NCBI GenBank assembly: GCA_018826645.1
Contig: JAHJZF010000011.1
Coordinates: forward strand, 1-8,021
From: Patescibacteria group bacterium
GTDB taxonomy: Bacteria; Patescibacteriota; Minisyncoccia; UBA6257; Colwellbacteraceae
DNA length: 8,021 bases
Direction of reading: 5' to 3'
This document shows positions 1 to 6,986 of the stretch, in pieces. The notes beneath the pieces were generated by a model. It was not told the origin of the DNA, searched no databases, and saw only the letters and a list, made by a program, of their open reading frames with translations. Position 1 is the first letter of the stretch. Every line of letters begins with the position of its first letter. Made by a program: the position numbers and the translations under genes.

Positions 1-226
1 CCAATGGATTTTCTTTTTTCCAAACTCCAACATCCCATGCAATAAACCAGACCCTGTCGGCCCATTCAAATTTATCAAGATGTTTCTCGGCGTTTCTAAG
101 ATCGTGGCCATCTCCACGGGAAAGGACAGAAACCTCTTCTCCTTTTTCTTCTAATGAATTGATTAGATGTGAACCAATCAGCCCCCTTCCTAAAATCAAG
201 TTTTTTCTATAAACCTTCTGACTCAT
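1..226 (-). CDS. NAD(P)-dependent sugar epimerase/dehydratase, N-terminal part only
   Basis: The frame opens with ATG at 226 and stays open through the left edge, giving 75 residues of a longer protein. The start reads MSQKVYRKNLILGRGLIGSH, where GRGLIG (residues 13-18) is a Rossmann GxGxxG nucleotide-binding loop. A second strand-like segment follows (EEVSVLSRGDGHDL, 31-44), then a hydrophobic WFIAWDVG stretch (60-67) where extended SDR enzymes have their next beta strand. This supports an NAD(P)-binding nucleotide-sugar epimerase, dehydratase or reductase. It is read in the same direction as the operon at 339-6977 but is separated from it by a terminator-like hairpin, so it may start its own transcript. 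No Shine-Dalgarno precedes the ATG; a poor promoter-like pair (TTGCTC, 17 bases, TAGTAT) lies just upstream. Substrate cannot be told. The C-terminal substrate domain lies outside the window. Confidence 0.7.
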   Translation of the reverse strand, partial: MSQKVYRKNLILGRGLIGSHLINSLEEKGEEVSVLSRGDGHDLRNAEKHLDKFEWADRVWFIAWDVGVWKKENPL

Positions 227-284
227 TGTCTAAATATACTACGAATTTAGACCTACATGAGCAAGTAAGTTTATTTATCTGCTC

Positions 285-317
285 AATAGAAAAATCGTCG
301 ATTTAATCGACGATTTT
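285..317 (-). terminator. Rho-independent terminator closing the operon
   Basis: A perfect 12-bp inverted repeat (291-302 with 306-317) encloses a 3-base loop. On the minus strand the stem ends in TTTT and continues as TTTTTCTATT, which gives the U-rich tail of an intrinsic terminator. It lies 22 bases past the stop codon of the SDR gene at 339. On the plus strand the T run stops after four bases and CAC follows, so minus-strand termination is the better reading. The stem is only moderately GC-rich, with a TCGTCGA core, so efficiency may be partial. Confidence 0.72.
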
Positions 318-338
318 CACCTCTTAAAAATTGCTTAA

Positions 339-1280
339 TCAAATATTAGAGAACCCTTCTCTAGAATCGATTTCCTGATAACCCTTAATAAGCTCTTCAA
401 CTCCATCTTGGATAGAGTGGTCTGGTTTAAATCCAGTTCCCTCAATTTTCTCGTTTGAAACTATATAATCTCTCTTGTCCGGATCTTCTCCTTCTGAGAT
501 TTCATATTCAAACCCTGGCACCTGCTTCTTAATCTCCTCGCAAAGCTCCTGTTTACTAAGGTTGGCGGTTGATAGGCCAAGGTTATATGCTTCGTCTTTC
601 ATCTTCTCAAAATTATCCATGGCATGAACAAATGCCTTAACCACATCTCGGACGTGAATGTAATTTCTTTTAGCGTGAGGCTGAAACACTTTCATCTTGC
701 CCTCTTTAACCGCGGTGAATACAAAGTCGTTTACCAAGAGATCTAAGCGCATCCTCGGACTGATGCCAAAAACAGTCGCCAAACGCAAGGCGATAGCCTC
801 TCCATCCTCCAAAAGCGCCTTTTCTGCATCAACCTTAAGTTTCCCATACAGAGAAACCGGATGAAGGGGGCTCTGCTCATCACAGAAACTTGTTCCCTCT
901 TCCATATATCCGTAACCGCTGTTGGTGTTCGGAAATATTATCTTCTGAGTATTTTTATCACGAAGCTTAATAATCAGCTCTATGGCATCAAGGTTCACCC
1001 CCTTTGCCTCCTCAGGGCTCTTGTCACAAAGAGGTGCACCAACTAAAGCAGCTAAAGGAATTATGAAATCTTTATCCTTGATATGCTCGCTCATCAACTC
1101 TTCGTCGCGGACATCCCCTTTAATTAAATTAAAGTTTTTGTGATACATCACATCAAAGAGCGACCGCTGACCGAACATAAAGCTGTCTATAACAGTTACT
1201 TCGTGACCCAACTCCAAAAGTTTTGGAACTAAAACCGAACCGATATATCCAGCGCCTCCTGTTACTAATACTTTACTCAT
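339..1280 (-). CDS. Extended SDR oxidoreductase, Cj1427-like (GDP-heptose C4 oxidation)
   Basis: This 313-residue protein has the full length of the extended SDR family. Visible motifs are GGAGYIG at 8-14 (NAD binding), LAALVGAPLC at 76-85, NTNSGYG at 118-124 near the catalytic Ser/Thr, and YGKLK with Tyr145/Lys149 as the YxxxK pair. Downstream, FGISPRMRLDLLVNDF (171-186), RNYIHVRDVVKAF (205-217) and EDPDKRDYIVSN (265-276) match, from memory, Campylobacter jejuni Cj1427. Cj1427 oxidises C4 of GDP-D-glycero-D-manno-heptose at the start of deoxyheptose/modified-heptose synthesis. Family membership is seen; the exact substrate is inferred from that resemblance and from gmhA and the RmlC-like gene upstream in the operon. 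A generic UDP-glucose 4-epimerase is less likely given these conserved blocks. It is the last gene before the terminator, 12 bases after the C-methyltransferase, with no recognisable Shine-Dalgarno before its ATG. Confidence 0.88.
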   Translation of the reverse strand: MSKVLVTGGAGYIGSVLVPKLLELGHEVTVIDSFMFGQRSLFDVMYHKNFNLIKGDVRDEELMSEHIKDKDFIIPLAALVGAPLCDKSPEEAKGVNLDAIELIIKLRDKNTQKIIFPNTNSGYGYMEEGTSFCDEQSPLHPVSLYGKLKVDAEKALLEDGEAIALRLATVFGISPRMRLDLLVNDFVFTAVKEGKMKVFQPHAKRNYIHVRDVVKAFVHAMDNFEKMKDEAYNLGLSTANLSKQELCEEIKKQVPGFEYEISEGEDPDKRDYIVSNEKIEGTGFKPDHSIQDGVEELIKGYQEIDSREGFSNI

Positions 1281-1292
1281 GATGTATTGATT

Positions 1293-2537
1293 CTATATTT
1301 CTTTTGGATTAATAGGAAAGTAAAACTCGATTCCTTTTTCAATTAATTCTTGATTATTGGCTAAAATCTCCTTTTTAAAATTCCAGGCGAGCACGTAATA
1401 AATGTCAGGCAACTCTTTAAGCTCTTTCTCGATTAGAATCTCTAAATGAGAGCCCGGCGAATACAAGCCACGGCGTGATTCATTTTTCTCGACCAGATAA
1501 TCTAGGTGTCTAGAATCTATGCCAAAATAATTCATCAATGTGTTGCCTTTTACTGGTGCGCCCATGCCAAAAATCTTTTTCCCTTCTTTTTTCGCCTCAC
1601 TAAGATAGTGCAGGTTCTCCTGCTTCATCTTTTCAAGCTTCTTCGCAAATTCAACATAAGTTGAGAATTCGTTGCTCTTATCTTCCTCCTCTTTTTTAAG
1701 GAAATCTAAAAGCTGTCCCGAAGATTCTTTAGCACCCTTGTGCGTTACATATGCCACTATTGAACCCCCGTGAGCTGGCGTTAAGTAGGCATCAAACGTG
1801 GAAAGACCGTGGCGATTCAAAAGCGTTTCTACGTTCTTTAGGTTGTAGTAAAGCAGGTGCTCATGATAAATCTGGTCAAAAGCCAAATTTTCCACGATTC
1901 GCTTCATATACAGAAATTGAATAACAAACACGCCGTCTTCTGCCAAAACTTCTTTTATCCCTTCGCACACAGAGTGCAGTTCTTCAAGATGGAAGAAGAA
2001 CCCAGCAGCGTTAACAACATCAAACTTCTTCTCCAAATTTTTAGCGGATTCTAGGTTGAAAAAGGCATGCACAGTGGGAATGCCAGCCTCATTCGCTATT
2101 TTCGCCGGCACCGTAGCCGACTCTACGCCGAGCACATCATAGCCGAGGTTTTTGAAATGTTTGAGCTGGGTGCCATCATTAGAGCCAAGGTCCAATACCG
2201 ATTTGTTCTCAACTCCACTAAAGAATCTCTTATCAACCTCTTCGGCAACTGACTTAAAATGATCGCTTAATGTTTTGGTCACTCCAGATAAATAGGTATG
2301 CTCAGCGAACATGGTCTCTTTAGGAACCGTATAATCCAATTGCGGTGTACAACAATCCATACAGAAAACGACGTGCAACGGATAGAATGGCTCCTTGCCA
2401 ACCTCTTCTTTTTTTAAAAAATGATTACCCCACGGTTGAAACCCGAGGTCGATCGCCAATTCTAATTTATCCGAATCGCACACCCGGCAGTTTTTAATCA
2501 ACCTCTCTGAATCACAAACAATGTTTTTATTACTCAT
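1293..2537 (-). CDS. SAM-dependent sugar C-methyltransferase (NovU/TylC3/TcaB9 type)
   Basis: This 414-residue protein has the three-part layout of nucleotide-sugar C-methyltransferases. An N-terminal zinc site is formed by Cys17, Cys20, Cys59 and Cys62 (CRVC, CMDC). A Rossmann SAM domain carries VLDLGSNDG at 114-122. The catalytic YHEH motif lies at 224-227 within DQIYHEHLLYY; in TcaB9 the equivalent Tyr, Glu and His act on the 4-keto sugar. A C-terminal domain carries HGGSIVAYV (256-264), GAPVKGNTLMNYFGI (326-340) and VLAWNFKKEI (382-391). Family enzymes transfer a methyl group from SAM to the C3 carbon of a 4-keto-sugar nucleotide after enolisation. That fits an operon with a predicted C4 oxidase and a 3,5-epimerase, both of which handle 4-keto sugars. 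The gene starts 22 bases after the O-methyltransferase; AGGG a few bases before its ATG is a weak Shine-Dalgarno. Family is confident; the sugar substrate is inferred. Confidence 0.88.
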   Translation of the reverse strand: MSNKNIVCDSERLIKNCRVCDSDKLELAIDLGFQPWGNHFLKKEEVGKEPFYPLHVVFCMDCCTPQLDYTVPKETMFAEHTYLSGVTKTLSDHFKSVAEEVDKRFFSGVENKSVLDLGSNDGTQLKHFKNLGYDVLGVESATVPAKIANEAGIPTVHAFFNLESAKNLEKKFDVVNAAGFFFHLEELHSVCEGIKEVLAEDGVFVIQFLYMKRIVENLAFDQIYHEHLLYYNLKNVETLLNRHGLSTFDAYLTPAHGGSIVAYVTHKGAKESSGQLLDFLKKEEEDKSNEFSTYVEFAKKLEKMKQENLHYLSEAKKEGKKIFGMGAPVKGNTLMNYFGIDSRHLDYLVEKNESRRGLYSPGSHLEILIEKELKELPDIYYVLAWNFKKEILANNQELIEKGIEFYFPINPKEI

Positions 2538-2559
2538 ATCGCCCTGTATTGTAGCTTAA

Positions 2560-3768
2560 TTAAGGAAGAATTTCATAAAACTCCTCAACATACCCTTTCC
2601 GAACCCAGCATGGAAAACGAGAAACGCGCTTGAATCCTTCGACCTCTTTTACCATCTCATATACCAGAAGGTTTTTATTGTCTGCGCCTGGAAAAAGTGG
2701 CGCCTGGTGTTCTTGATTAATGCTCATAAAATACTTCGAGTTTTGCTTAATATCGCACAAGTATTTTTTAACGATCTTTCTGCTCATTTCTGGAAAAGAG
2801 TCCTGGTTAAGAACAAGGTCAAACTTCCTGTTGGCAAACTCCCAGTATGGTAATACGCGAATAGCCTCCTTCGAGCCAGATTCTCCGTATAAAACAATAT
2901 GCGTATCCGGCAAAGCTTTAATAAGGTGCCATGCAGTCATCACGTTCATAATTGGAAGATCAAAAAGCGAATACTCTTTGAATCCAAATCGGTGAGCATA
3001 AAATGCCACCTTGCCCAGCCCGCCTCCAATTTCTCCAATATGAGCGTCTTTACCAACTATCTCACTAACACGCCAAGCCGCGTATAGAGCCCACAAATCT
3101 CGAAAATCTACTCCTCCCTTCTTCAAACTAAGCTTAAAAAGCCCGCCCTCTACGTTTGGCGGAATAATTTTGATGCCAAGGTGGCCCTCAATACCAGCAA
3201 CAAGTAAGTCTGGATCGACATAAATATTTTTCTTTTCGACATATGGCACAACGGCTTCATAGGGCAAAATGCCCACCGCCTCAGCAAAAGAAGCCAGGAA
3301 GTCTTTTAGCATTGCGACTCCTTTCTTTTTCAAATATGAGCTGGAACTTATACGTCGGAACTCTCCGGCATTACCAGAAATACCGTATGTAGATTTTCTC
3401 TGATGCATATTGACAAGGTAGTCGGCCAAACCATTCGGGTCACCGGAGTCCAGTATTTTTAGCAGGTCATCGTGATACACGCTTCTATTGTTATCCCACG
3501 CATCGTTATACACTTTCTCCAAAACATACTTCTTCTCATCCTCCAATGCCTTCCGATAAGCAATTAAAACCCTTTTGGCGAGGGCAACGTCCTCGTCCCC
3601 AACGAAAAAAGTTTTAATCTCCAACTCTCCCTTGGGAAATCCTTTAGGCATAGAATGAAAAAAGAAATTCTGGTCATGGCCCGCTATAAGATGTATGCGA
3701 ATCTTTTGGAAAAGAAGGCGGAAACCACCTTCCCTGATTGCGTCTATAATTTTTTGGTACGTCAGCAT
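2560..3768 (-). CDS. Putative sugar O-methyltransferase (NanM-type family)
   Basis: This is a 402-residue soluble protein. The C-terminal half looks like a SAM-dependent methyltransferase: IGEIGGGLGKVAFYA (244-258) is the glycine-rich SAM loop, FDLP (269-272) sits where the acidic residue binding the SAM ribose is expected, and LVLNQDSFPEM (318-328) is a conserved block after the central sheet. This layout matches, from memory, the family annotated 'putative sugar O-methyltransferase', found in polysaccharide clusters. The N-terminal 180 residues are helical-looking and include SGNAGEFRRISSSS (131-144), as in that family. No membrane segment or signal peptide is visible. Placement after a glycosyltransferase (11 bases apart) suggests methylation of a sugar in the finished or growing glycan. 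The start is the ATG at 3768, with TAGGT about 9 bases upstream as a weak ribosome site. The acceptor hydroxyl cannot be deduced. Confidence 0.75.
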   Translation of the reverse strand: MLTYQKIIDAIREGGFRLLFQKIRIHLIAGHDQNFFFHSMPKGFPKGELEIKTFFVGDEDVALAKRVLIAYRKALEDEKKYVLEKVYNDAWDNNRSVYHDDLLKILDSGDPNGLADYLVNMHQRKSTYGISGNAGEFRRISSSSYLKKKGVAMLKDFLASFAEAVGILPYEAVVPYVEKKNIYVDPDLLVAGIEGHLGIKIIPPNVEGGLFKLSLKKGGVDFRDLWALYAAWRVSEIVGKDAHIGEIGGGLGKVAFYAHRFGFKEYSLFDLPIMNVMTAWHLIKALPDTHIVLYGESGSKEAIRVLPYWEFANRKFDLVLNQDSFPEMSRKIVKKYLCDIKQNSKYFMSINQEHQAPLFPGADNKNLLVYEMVKEVEGFKRVSRFPCWVRKGYVEEFYEILP

Positions 3769-3779
3769 AGAAATATTAC

Positions 3780-4868
3780 CTATAGCGGCTTACCTATCAT
3801 TTTAAAAATATCCTCAAAACGTTGTTTGGTAGAATGCTCCCGTTGGGTACGCTCATATCCGGCCTTGGCAATCGCTTCGCGCTCATCAGAGTGGGCCAGA
3901 TAGTATTTAATCTTTTCTACTAAATCTTTCTCATTCTTATACACGACGATTTCTTCGCCCAACTTATAATAATCCTTCATATCATCTGCATCTTGAGTCA
4001 TCTCTAGTGTTCCGCATGCTGGTACTTCAAAGTGACGCGATTTCACTTGAGCGTTTCTTTTCATAAGCCACGAACGCATATTGTCAAAAAGGTTTTGAAT
4101 ATCTAATTTGATAGGGAGGCCCTTTTCTCCAAAATACGCTCTCCGAAAAAATAAGCGCACTATTGGTCGCCAACCGAAATAAAATGCGGGTGTATTTAAA
4201 GACAGGACAATCTTACTTCGGTTGATAATTCTAATAAGCTCTTCTTGGCTAATCGGCCCCTCGGGCCAACCCACTCCTCGAACAAACACATCAACACCCT
4301 TGCTTCGTAAATAATGGATAAGCTGTTCTCTTGGCTTCGACCAAAGACCGACGAAACTGACGTCGATGTCTTTTTTGACATTCTCCAGCTTACGATAAGT
4401 CTCCAAATCTACGCCTGGCTGATGATGAATAATGTTCTTACATCCGATGCTCTTGTACTTTTTTATCGCCCGACCATCGTAAGTAAGAATCCAATTGAAA
4501 CAATGTGCAAAATGACGACTCACTCGCTCCCAACGCCATGTGTCATCGTCCCCGATATAAACAAGCTCCGTAGAAGTCTCGTCTTTTACTTTACGATAGA
4601 TTTCCTTACCAAGGTCGTATTCATTAAACCCCGCTAAACACACATCTGGTTTTTCGGTTGTAATATATTCCCAAAACATCTTGCGGGCACCTTCCAGCCC
4701 TCTAACTAAAATGGCTTCGTCAATATAAAAAATATCTACCGTGTGTCCATGCTCTTCCGCAACAGCTTTGAGCGGAAGATACTCTAAATAATAGCTTGTA
4801 GAGCGCCTACCCAGATTATTCCAACTTCTATCGTATTCGTGCTTATAGTTAACTAATAATATTTTCAT
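3780..4868 (-). CDS. GT-B glycosyltransferase with CgeB-like C-terminal domain
   Basis: This 362-residue protein begins MKILLVNYKHEYDRSWNNLG, a typical first strand of a GT-B N-terminal domain. YIGDDDTWRWE (104-114) lies in the middle of that domain, and PGVDLETY (151-158) followed by VSFVGLWSKPRE (170-181) marks the linker into the second Rossmann domain. The C-terminal half carries KSRHFEVPACGTLEM (276-290) and a long tail ending AKAGYERTQREHSTKQRFED (335-354). Both are typical of the CgeB/'glycosyl transferases group 1' domain that binds the nucleotide-sugar donor. It probably transfers a sugar from this pathway to a surface glycan on the cytoplasmic face. Its ATG overlaps the stop of the RmlC-like gene by 4 bases (ATGA), so the two are probably translationally coupled. 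It ends in TAG. Donor and acceptor are unknown. Confidence 0.82.
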   Translation of the reverse strand: MKILLVNYKHEYDRSWNNLGRRSTSYYLEYLPLKAVAEEHGHTVDIFYIDEAILVRGLEGARKMFWEYITTEKPDVCLAGFNEYDLGKEIYRKVKDETSTELVYIGDDDTWRWERVSRHFAHCFNWILTYDGRAIKKYKSIGCKNIIHHQPGVDLETYRKLENVKKDIDVSFVGLWSKPREQLIHYLRSKGVDVFVRGVGWPEGPISQEELIRIINRSKIVLSLNTPAFYFGWRPIVRLFFRRAYFGEKGLPIKLDIQNLFDNMRSWLMKRNAQVKSRHFEVPACGTLEMTQDADDMKDYYKLGEEIVVYKNEKDLVEKIKYYLAHSDEREAIAKAGYERTQREHSTKQRFEDIFKMIGKPL

Positions 4869-5410
4869 TCAGTGTCTATATATTTTGTGTCGGCATCACG
4901 TAGAGATAGGATTGGATTTTCTATCGGCCATTTGATGCCGAACTTCGGCTCGTCCCACTGATAGGCAAACTTCCCCGCTGGATTATAGTACGAAGACTGC
5001 TTGTATTGAAAAATTACTTTATCAGTAAGCGCTAAATATGCATTTCCATGCATTGGTGGGACCAAAACTCGCCAATGATTTTCATCGTTTAAATCAAATG
5101 ATTCCCACTTTCCAAACTCAGGAGATTTTTTATCACAATTGACCACCACAAAAAAGACTTTTCCGTAAACACACGAAACTAACTTCCACGGCTCACTATC
5201 TCCATGAATACCGCGAAGCACATTCTTCTTAGAAATAGAGGTATCGTCTTCGACAAAATTAATATCAATACCGTGGTTCTTATATTCCAATTTATTATAG
5301 GTCTCAAGAAAAGACCCACGCAGGTCTTCAAAAAGCTCCCCTCCATCCGTAGTGGTTAGCTCGGGTTTAATAAGTAGCACTCCTTCGAGAGATGTTTTTT
5401 CAACCTTCAT
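4865..5410 (-). CDS. RmlC-like nucleotide-sugar 3,5-epimerase, MlghB/DdahB (Cj1430) type
   Basis: This 181-residue cupin protein has the usual RmlC length. FEDLRGSFLETY (27-38) is the N-terminal family motif. VLRGIHG (64-70) holds the catalytic His69, WKLVSCVYGKVF (75-86) holds the substrate lysine Lys76, YYNPAG (141-146) holds the tyrosine pair near the active site, and ILSLRDAD (167-174) holds Asp172, the partner of the catalytic histidine in RmlC. The motif RGIHGD replaces the RGLHxQ of dTDP-rhamnose enzymes and agrees, from memory, with Campylobacter Cj1430/MlghB. That enzyme epimerises C3 and C5 of GDP-6-deoxy-4-keto-heptose or GDP-4-keto-heptose. With gmhA and the Cj1427-like gene in the same operon, a GDP-heptose substrate is favoured over dTDP-4-keto-6-deoxyglucose. 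It starts 7 bases after the sulfotransferase stop without a Shine-Dalgarno and overlaps the next gene by 4 bases. Confidence 0.87.
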   Translation of the reverse strand: MKVEKTSLEGVLLIKPELTTTDGGELFEDLRGSFLETYNKLEYKNHGIDINFVEDDTSISKKNVLRGIHGDSEPWKLVSCVYGKVFFVVVNCDKKSPEFGKWESFDLNDENHWRVLVPPMHGNAYLALTDKVIFQYKQSSYYNPAGKFAYQWDEPKFGIKWPIENPILSLRDADTKYIDTE

Positions 5411-5417
5411 TTTCTAA

Positions 5418-6362
5418 TTAATATTTATAATAGTCTTTGTTTAACCAACTTGATAGGTCATTATTGGTCGCCTTAGAAAGTTTTTTAATATCTTCACTAA
5501 AATAATCAATTAAATGCTCTATAAAGGTTTCTGATAATATAGATCTTTTTTTATTTACCGTATTCAGTCCAACCATCCTGTTCAATATGCCAAAACTATA
5601 TCTTATTCGAAACAATGACTTTAGGGAGTCTCCCACACGAAATAGGGGCTTTAAAAAATCGAATCGGGCAATTTTATTCATATTTTTAGGAGGAAAAATA
5701 TATCTATCATCAAATTCAACACCGAGAAAATCCAAAATTTTTCTATATTCACCCTTTGTATTGTTTTTAAGGTCGTCAAAAAAAACTATTTTAGTATTAT
5801 CTTGGGGTACAAGAGAAAATAATTTTTCAACCTGTTCCCCTACCTTCGCGACATCTCCATACATTAATAATGCAGGTTCTTCGCAAAATATTGGAATTCT
5901 TTTACCCGATTTACGAATATCTTGTAGGTTCCAGGCCTCCTCAAAATCCTTTACATTCTCATCGGAATGAAAATAATTCTCCGAGTGTAGGGCATATGCA
6001 AGCTCTATAGGACTCCGAACCATTACAATAAATTTTGCTTTTGGATTAAGCTTTAGAATGTTGCCAACTGCTTTGTCGGAAAATAAATACCACGTAGATG
6101 CTTCGCCGATTACATCGTGCTGGGACGCAACCCCCTCAAAGCATTCTTTATATCTAGCTACAGTATTGTTACGCTTATTGAACTTGAGATCACTATTAAA
6201 ATAGTGTGGCTCTTTGGGGTTTGATATAAAAATTTGTGGGTGCTCGCTCAAATATTCACTCATTGCAGTGGTGCCACATTTCGGTGCTCCAATTATAAAA
6301 AAGTTAGGAACTTTTTCAGTTCCTAAAATGCCTGGGATTTCCTGTTTCCGTCTATTAAACAT
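5418..6362 (-). CDS. PAPS-dependent sulfotransferase domain protein
   Basis: This 314-residue protein shows the two PAPS-binding elements of the sulfotransferase fold. The 5'-phosphosulfate loop is FFIIGAPKCGTTAMSEYL (21-38, with Lys28). The 3'-phosphate element is FIVMVRSPIELAYALHS (111-127, with Arg116). EPHYF (51-55) and IGEAST (85-90) are further family-like blocks. Such enzymes move sulfate from PAPS to a hydroxyl, here presumably on a sugar of the glycan. One oddity is that the serine usually found eight residues after the 3'-site arginine is Ala124. No transmembrane segment is evident, so it should act in the cytoplasm. It lies 21 bases after gmhA. AGGAGG sits 12 bases before its ATG, at the edge of a small hairpin. 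Its GC content is about 35% by hand count over 5461-6360, lower than its neighbours, and may reflect a separate origin. The fold is confident; the acceptor is unknown. Confidence 0.88.
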   Translation of the reverse strand: MFNRRKQEIPGILGTEKVPNFFIIGAPKCGTTAMSEYLSEHPQIFISNPKEPHYFNSDLKFNKRNNTVARYKECFEGVASQHDVIGEASTWYLFSDKAVGNILKLNPKAKFIVMVRSPIELAYALHSENYFHSDENVKDFEEAWNLQDIRKSGKRIPIFCEEPALLMYGDVAKVGEQVEKLFSLVPQDNTKIVFFDDLKNNTKGEYRKILDFLGVEFDDRYIFPPKNMNKIARFDFLKPLFRVGDSLKSLFRIRYSFGILNRMVGLNTVNKKRSILSETFIEHLIDYFSEDIKKLSKATNNDLSSWLNKDYYKY

Positions 6363-6383
6363 ATGAGTGGAGAGCCTCCTCTC
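6363..6383 (-). promoter_or_regulatory. Shine-Dalgarno within a small hairpin before the sulfotransferase
   Basis: On the minus strand AGGAGG (plus positions 6375-6380) lies 12 bases before the sulfotransferase ATG, longer than the usual 5-9. It is embedded in GAGAG-GAGG-CTCTC (6370-6383), a 5-bp stem with a 4-base loop. Pairing would mask part of the site, and folding would also shorten nothing between the site and the ATG except the 3' arm. This is one of the few clear Shine-Dalgarno sequences in the operon. Any regulatory role is speculative. Confidence 0.4.
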
Positions 6384-6977
6384 TCATGCATCCTTTTCAA
6401 ATATTGTCGGCTTGAAAAGCCCTAGCTCCACAAGCTCGCACATAATATGTCCAACAGCAATGTGGGCTTCTTGGATATGCCCCGTAACATTCGATGGGAT
6501 ATTCAACAAAATATCCACCTTACCTTTTAATTCCCCTCCGCTCTCGCCAGTAAAACCAACTGTTTTTGCTCCAATCTCCTTTGCTTTAAGAATTCCACGA
6601 ATTACATTACCAGCATTTCCGCTTGTACTAATCCCAATTACAACATCGCCTGGGCGGACAACTCCTTCCACTTGCCTCTCAAAAAGGGAGTGATAGTAAT
6701 AATCATTTGAAAGTGCAGTCATAATTGATACGTTTGTGTTCAACGCAACTGCGGGCAAACTTCTCCTTTCCATTGTGTACTTGCCAATCAATTCTCCGGC
6801 AATATGCTGGGCATCAGCTGCCGATCCTCCATTTCCAAACAGGACCAACTGGCCATTATTTTTATAACTATCAATAACCGCATTGGCTATTTCGATAATG
6901 GTGTCGGCGTGCATATCTACAACCCTAGTCAAAACATCAACGTGGTTGCGTAAATAATTTTCAGTTGTCTTCTTCAT
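6384..6977 (-). CDS. gmhA: Sedoheptulose 7-phosphate isomerase (phosphoheptose isomerase)
   Basis: This 197-residue single SIS-domain protein has the length of E. coli GmhA. It isomerises sedoheptulose 7-phosphate to D-glycero-D-manno-heptose 7-phosphate, the first committed step of ADP- and GDP-heptose synthesis, in the cytoplasm. FGNGGSAADAQHIAGELIG (47-65) contains the sugar-phosphate loop and His58/Glu62, which align with His61/Glu65 of the E. coli enzyme. GISTSGNAGNV (115-125) is the second phosphate loop. GHIQEAHIAVGHIMCELVE (166-184) has Gln169 and His177 at the spacing of E. coli Gln172/His180, the general acid/base region. All catalytic positions are therefore present. DiaA is the main alternative SIS protein, but the C-terminal HIQEAH block and the sugar-gene context favour GmhA. 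It is the first gene of the operon. The nearest AAGGAG is about 26 bases upstream of the ATG, too far to serve it, so the start may be leaderless. Confidence 0.92.
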   Translation of the reverse strand: MKKTTENYLRNHVDVLTRVVDMHADTIIEIANAVIDSYKNNGQLVLFGNGGSAADAQHIAGELIGKYTMERRSLPAVALNTNVSIMTALSNDYYYHSLFERQVEGVVRPGDVVIGISTSGNAGNVIRGILKAKEIGAKTVGFTGESGGELKGKVDILLNIPSNVTGHIQEAHIAVGHIMCELVELGLFKPTIFEKDA

Positions 6978-6986
6978 ACAATAATT

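Noticed and set aside
4314..4637. 107-codon plus-strand frame inside the glycosyltransferase
   Set aside because: It is antisense to conserved glycosyltransferase sequence, with no promoter or ribosome-binding site in front.
4865..5410. Assignment as dTDP-4-dehydrorhamnose 3,5-epimerase (rmlC) of rhamnose synthesis
   Set aside because: No rmlA, rmlB or rmlD is visible, the active-site motif differs from the rhamnose enzymes, and gmhA plus a Cj1427-like gene point to heptose. It remains a fallback.
5587..5970. 127-codon plus-strand frame inside the sulfotransferase
   Set aside because: It lies wholly within a well-supported gene on the other strand, has no motif or ribosome site, and its translation is low-complexity.
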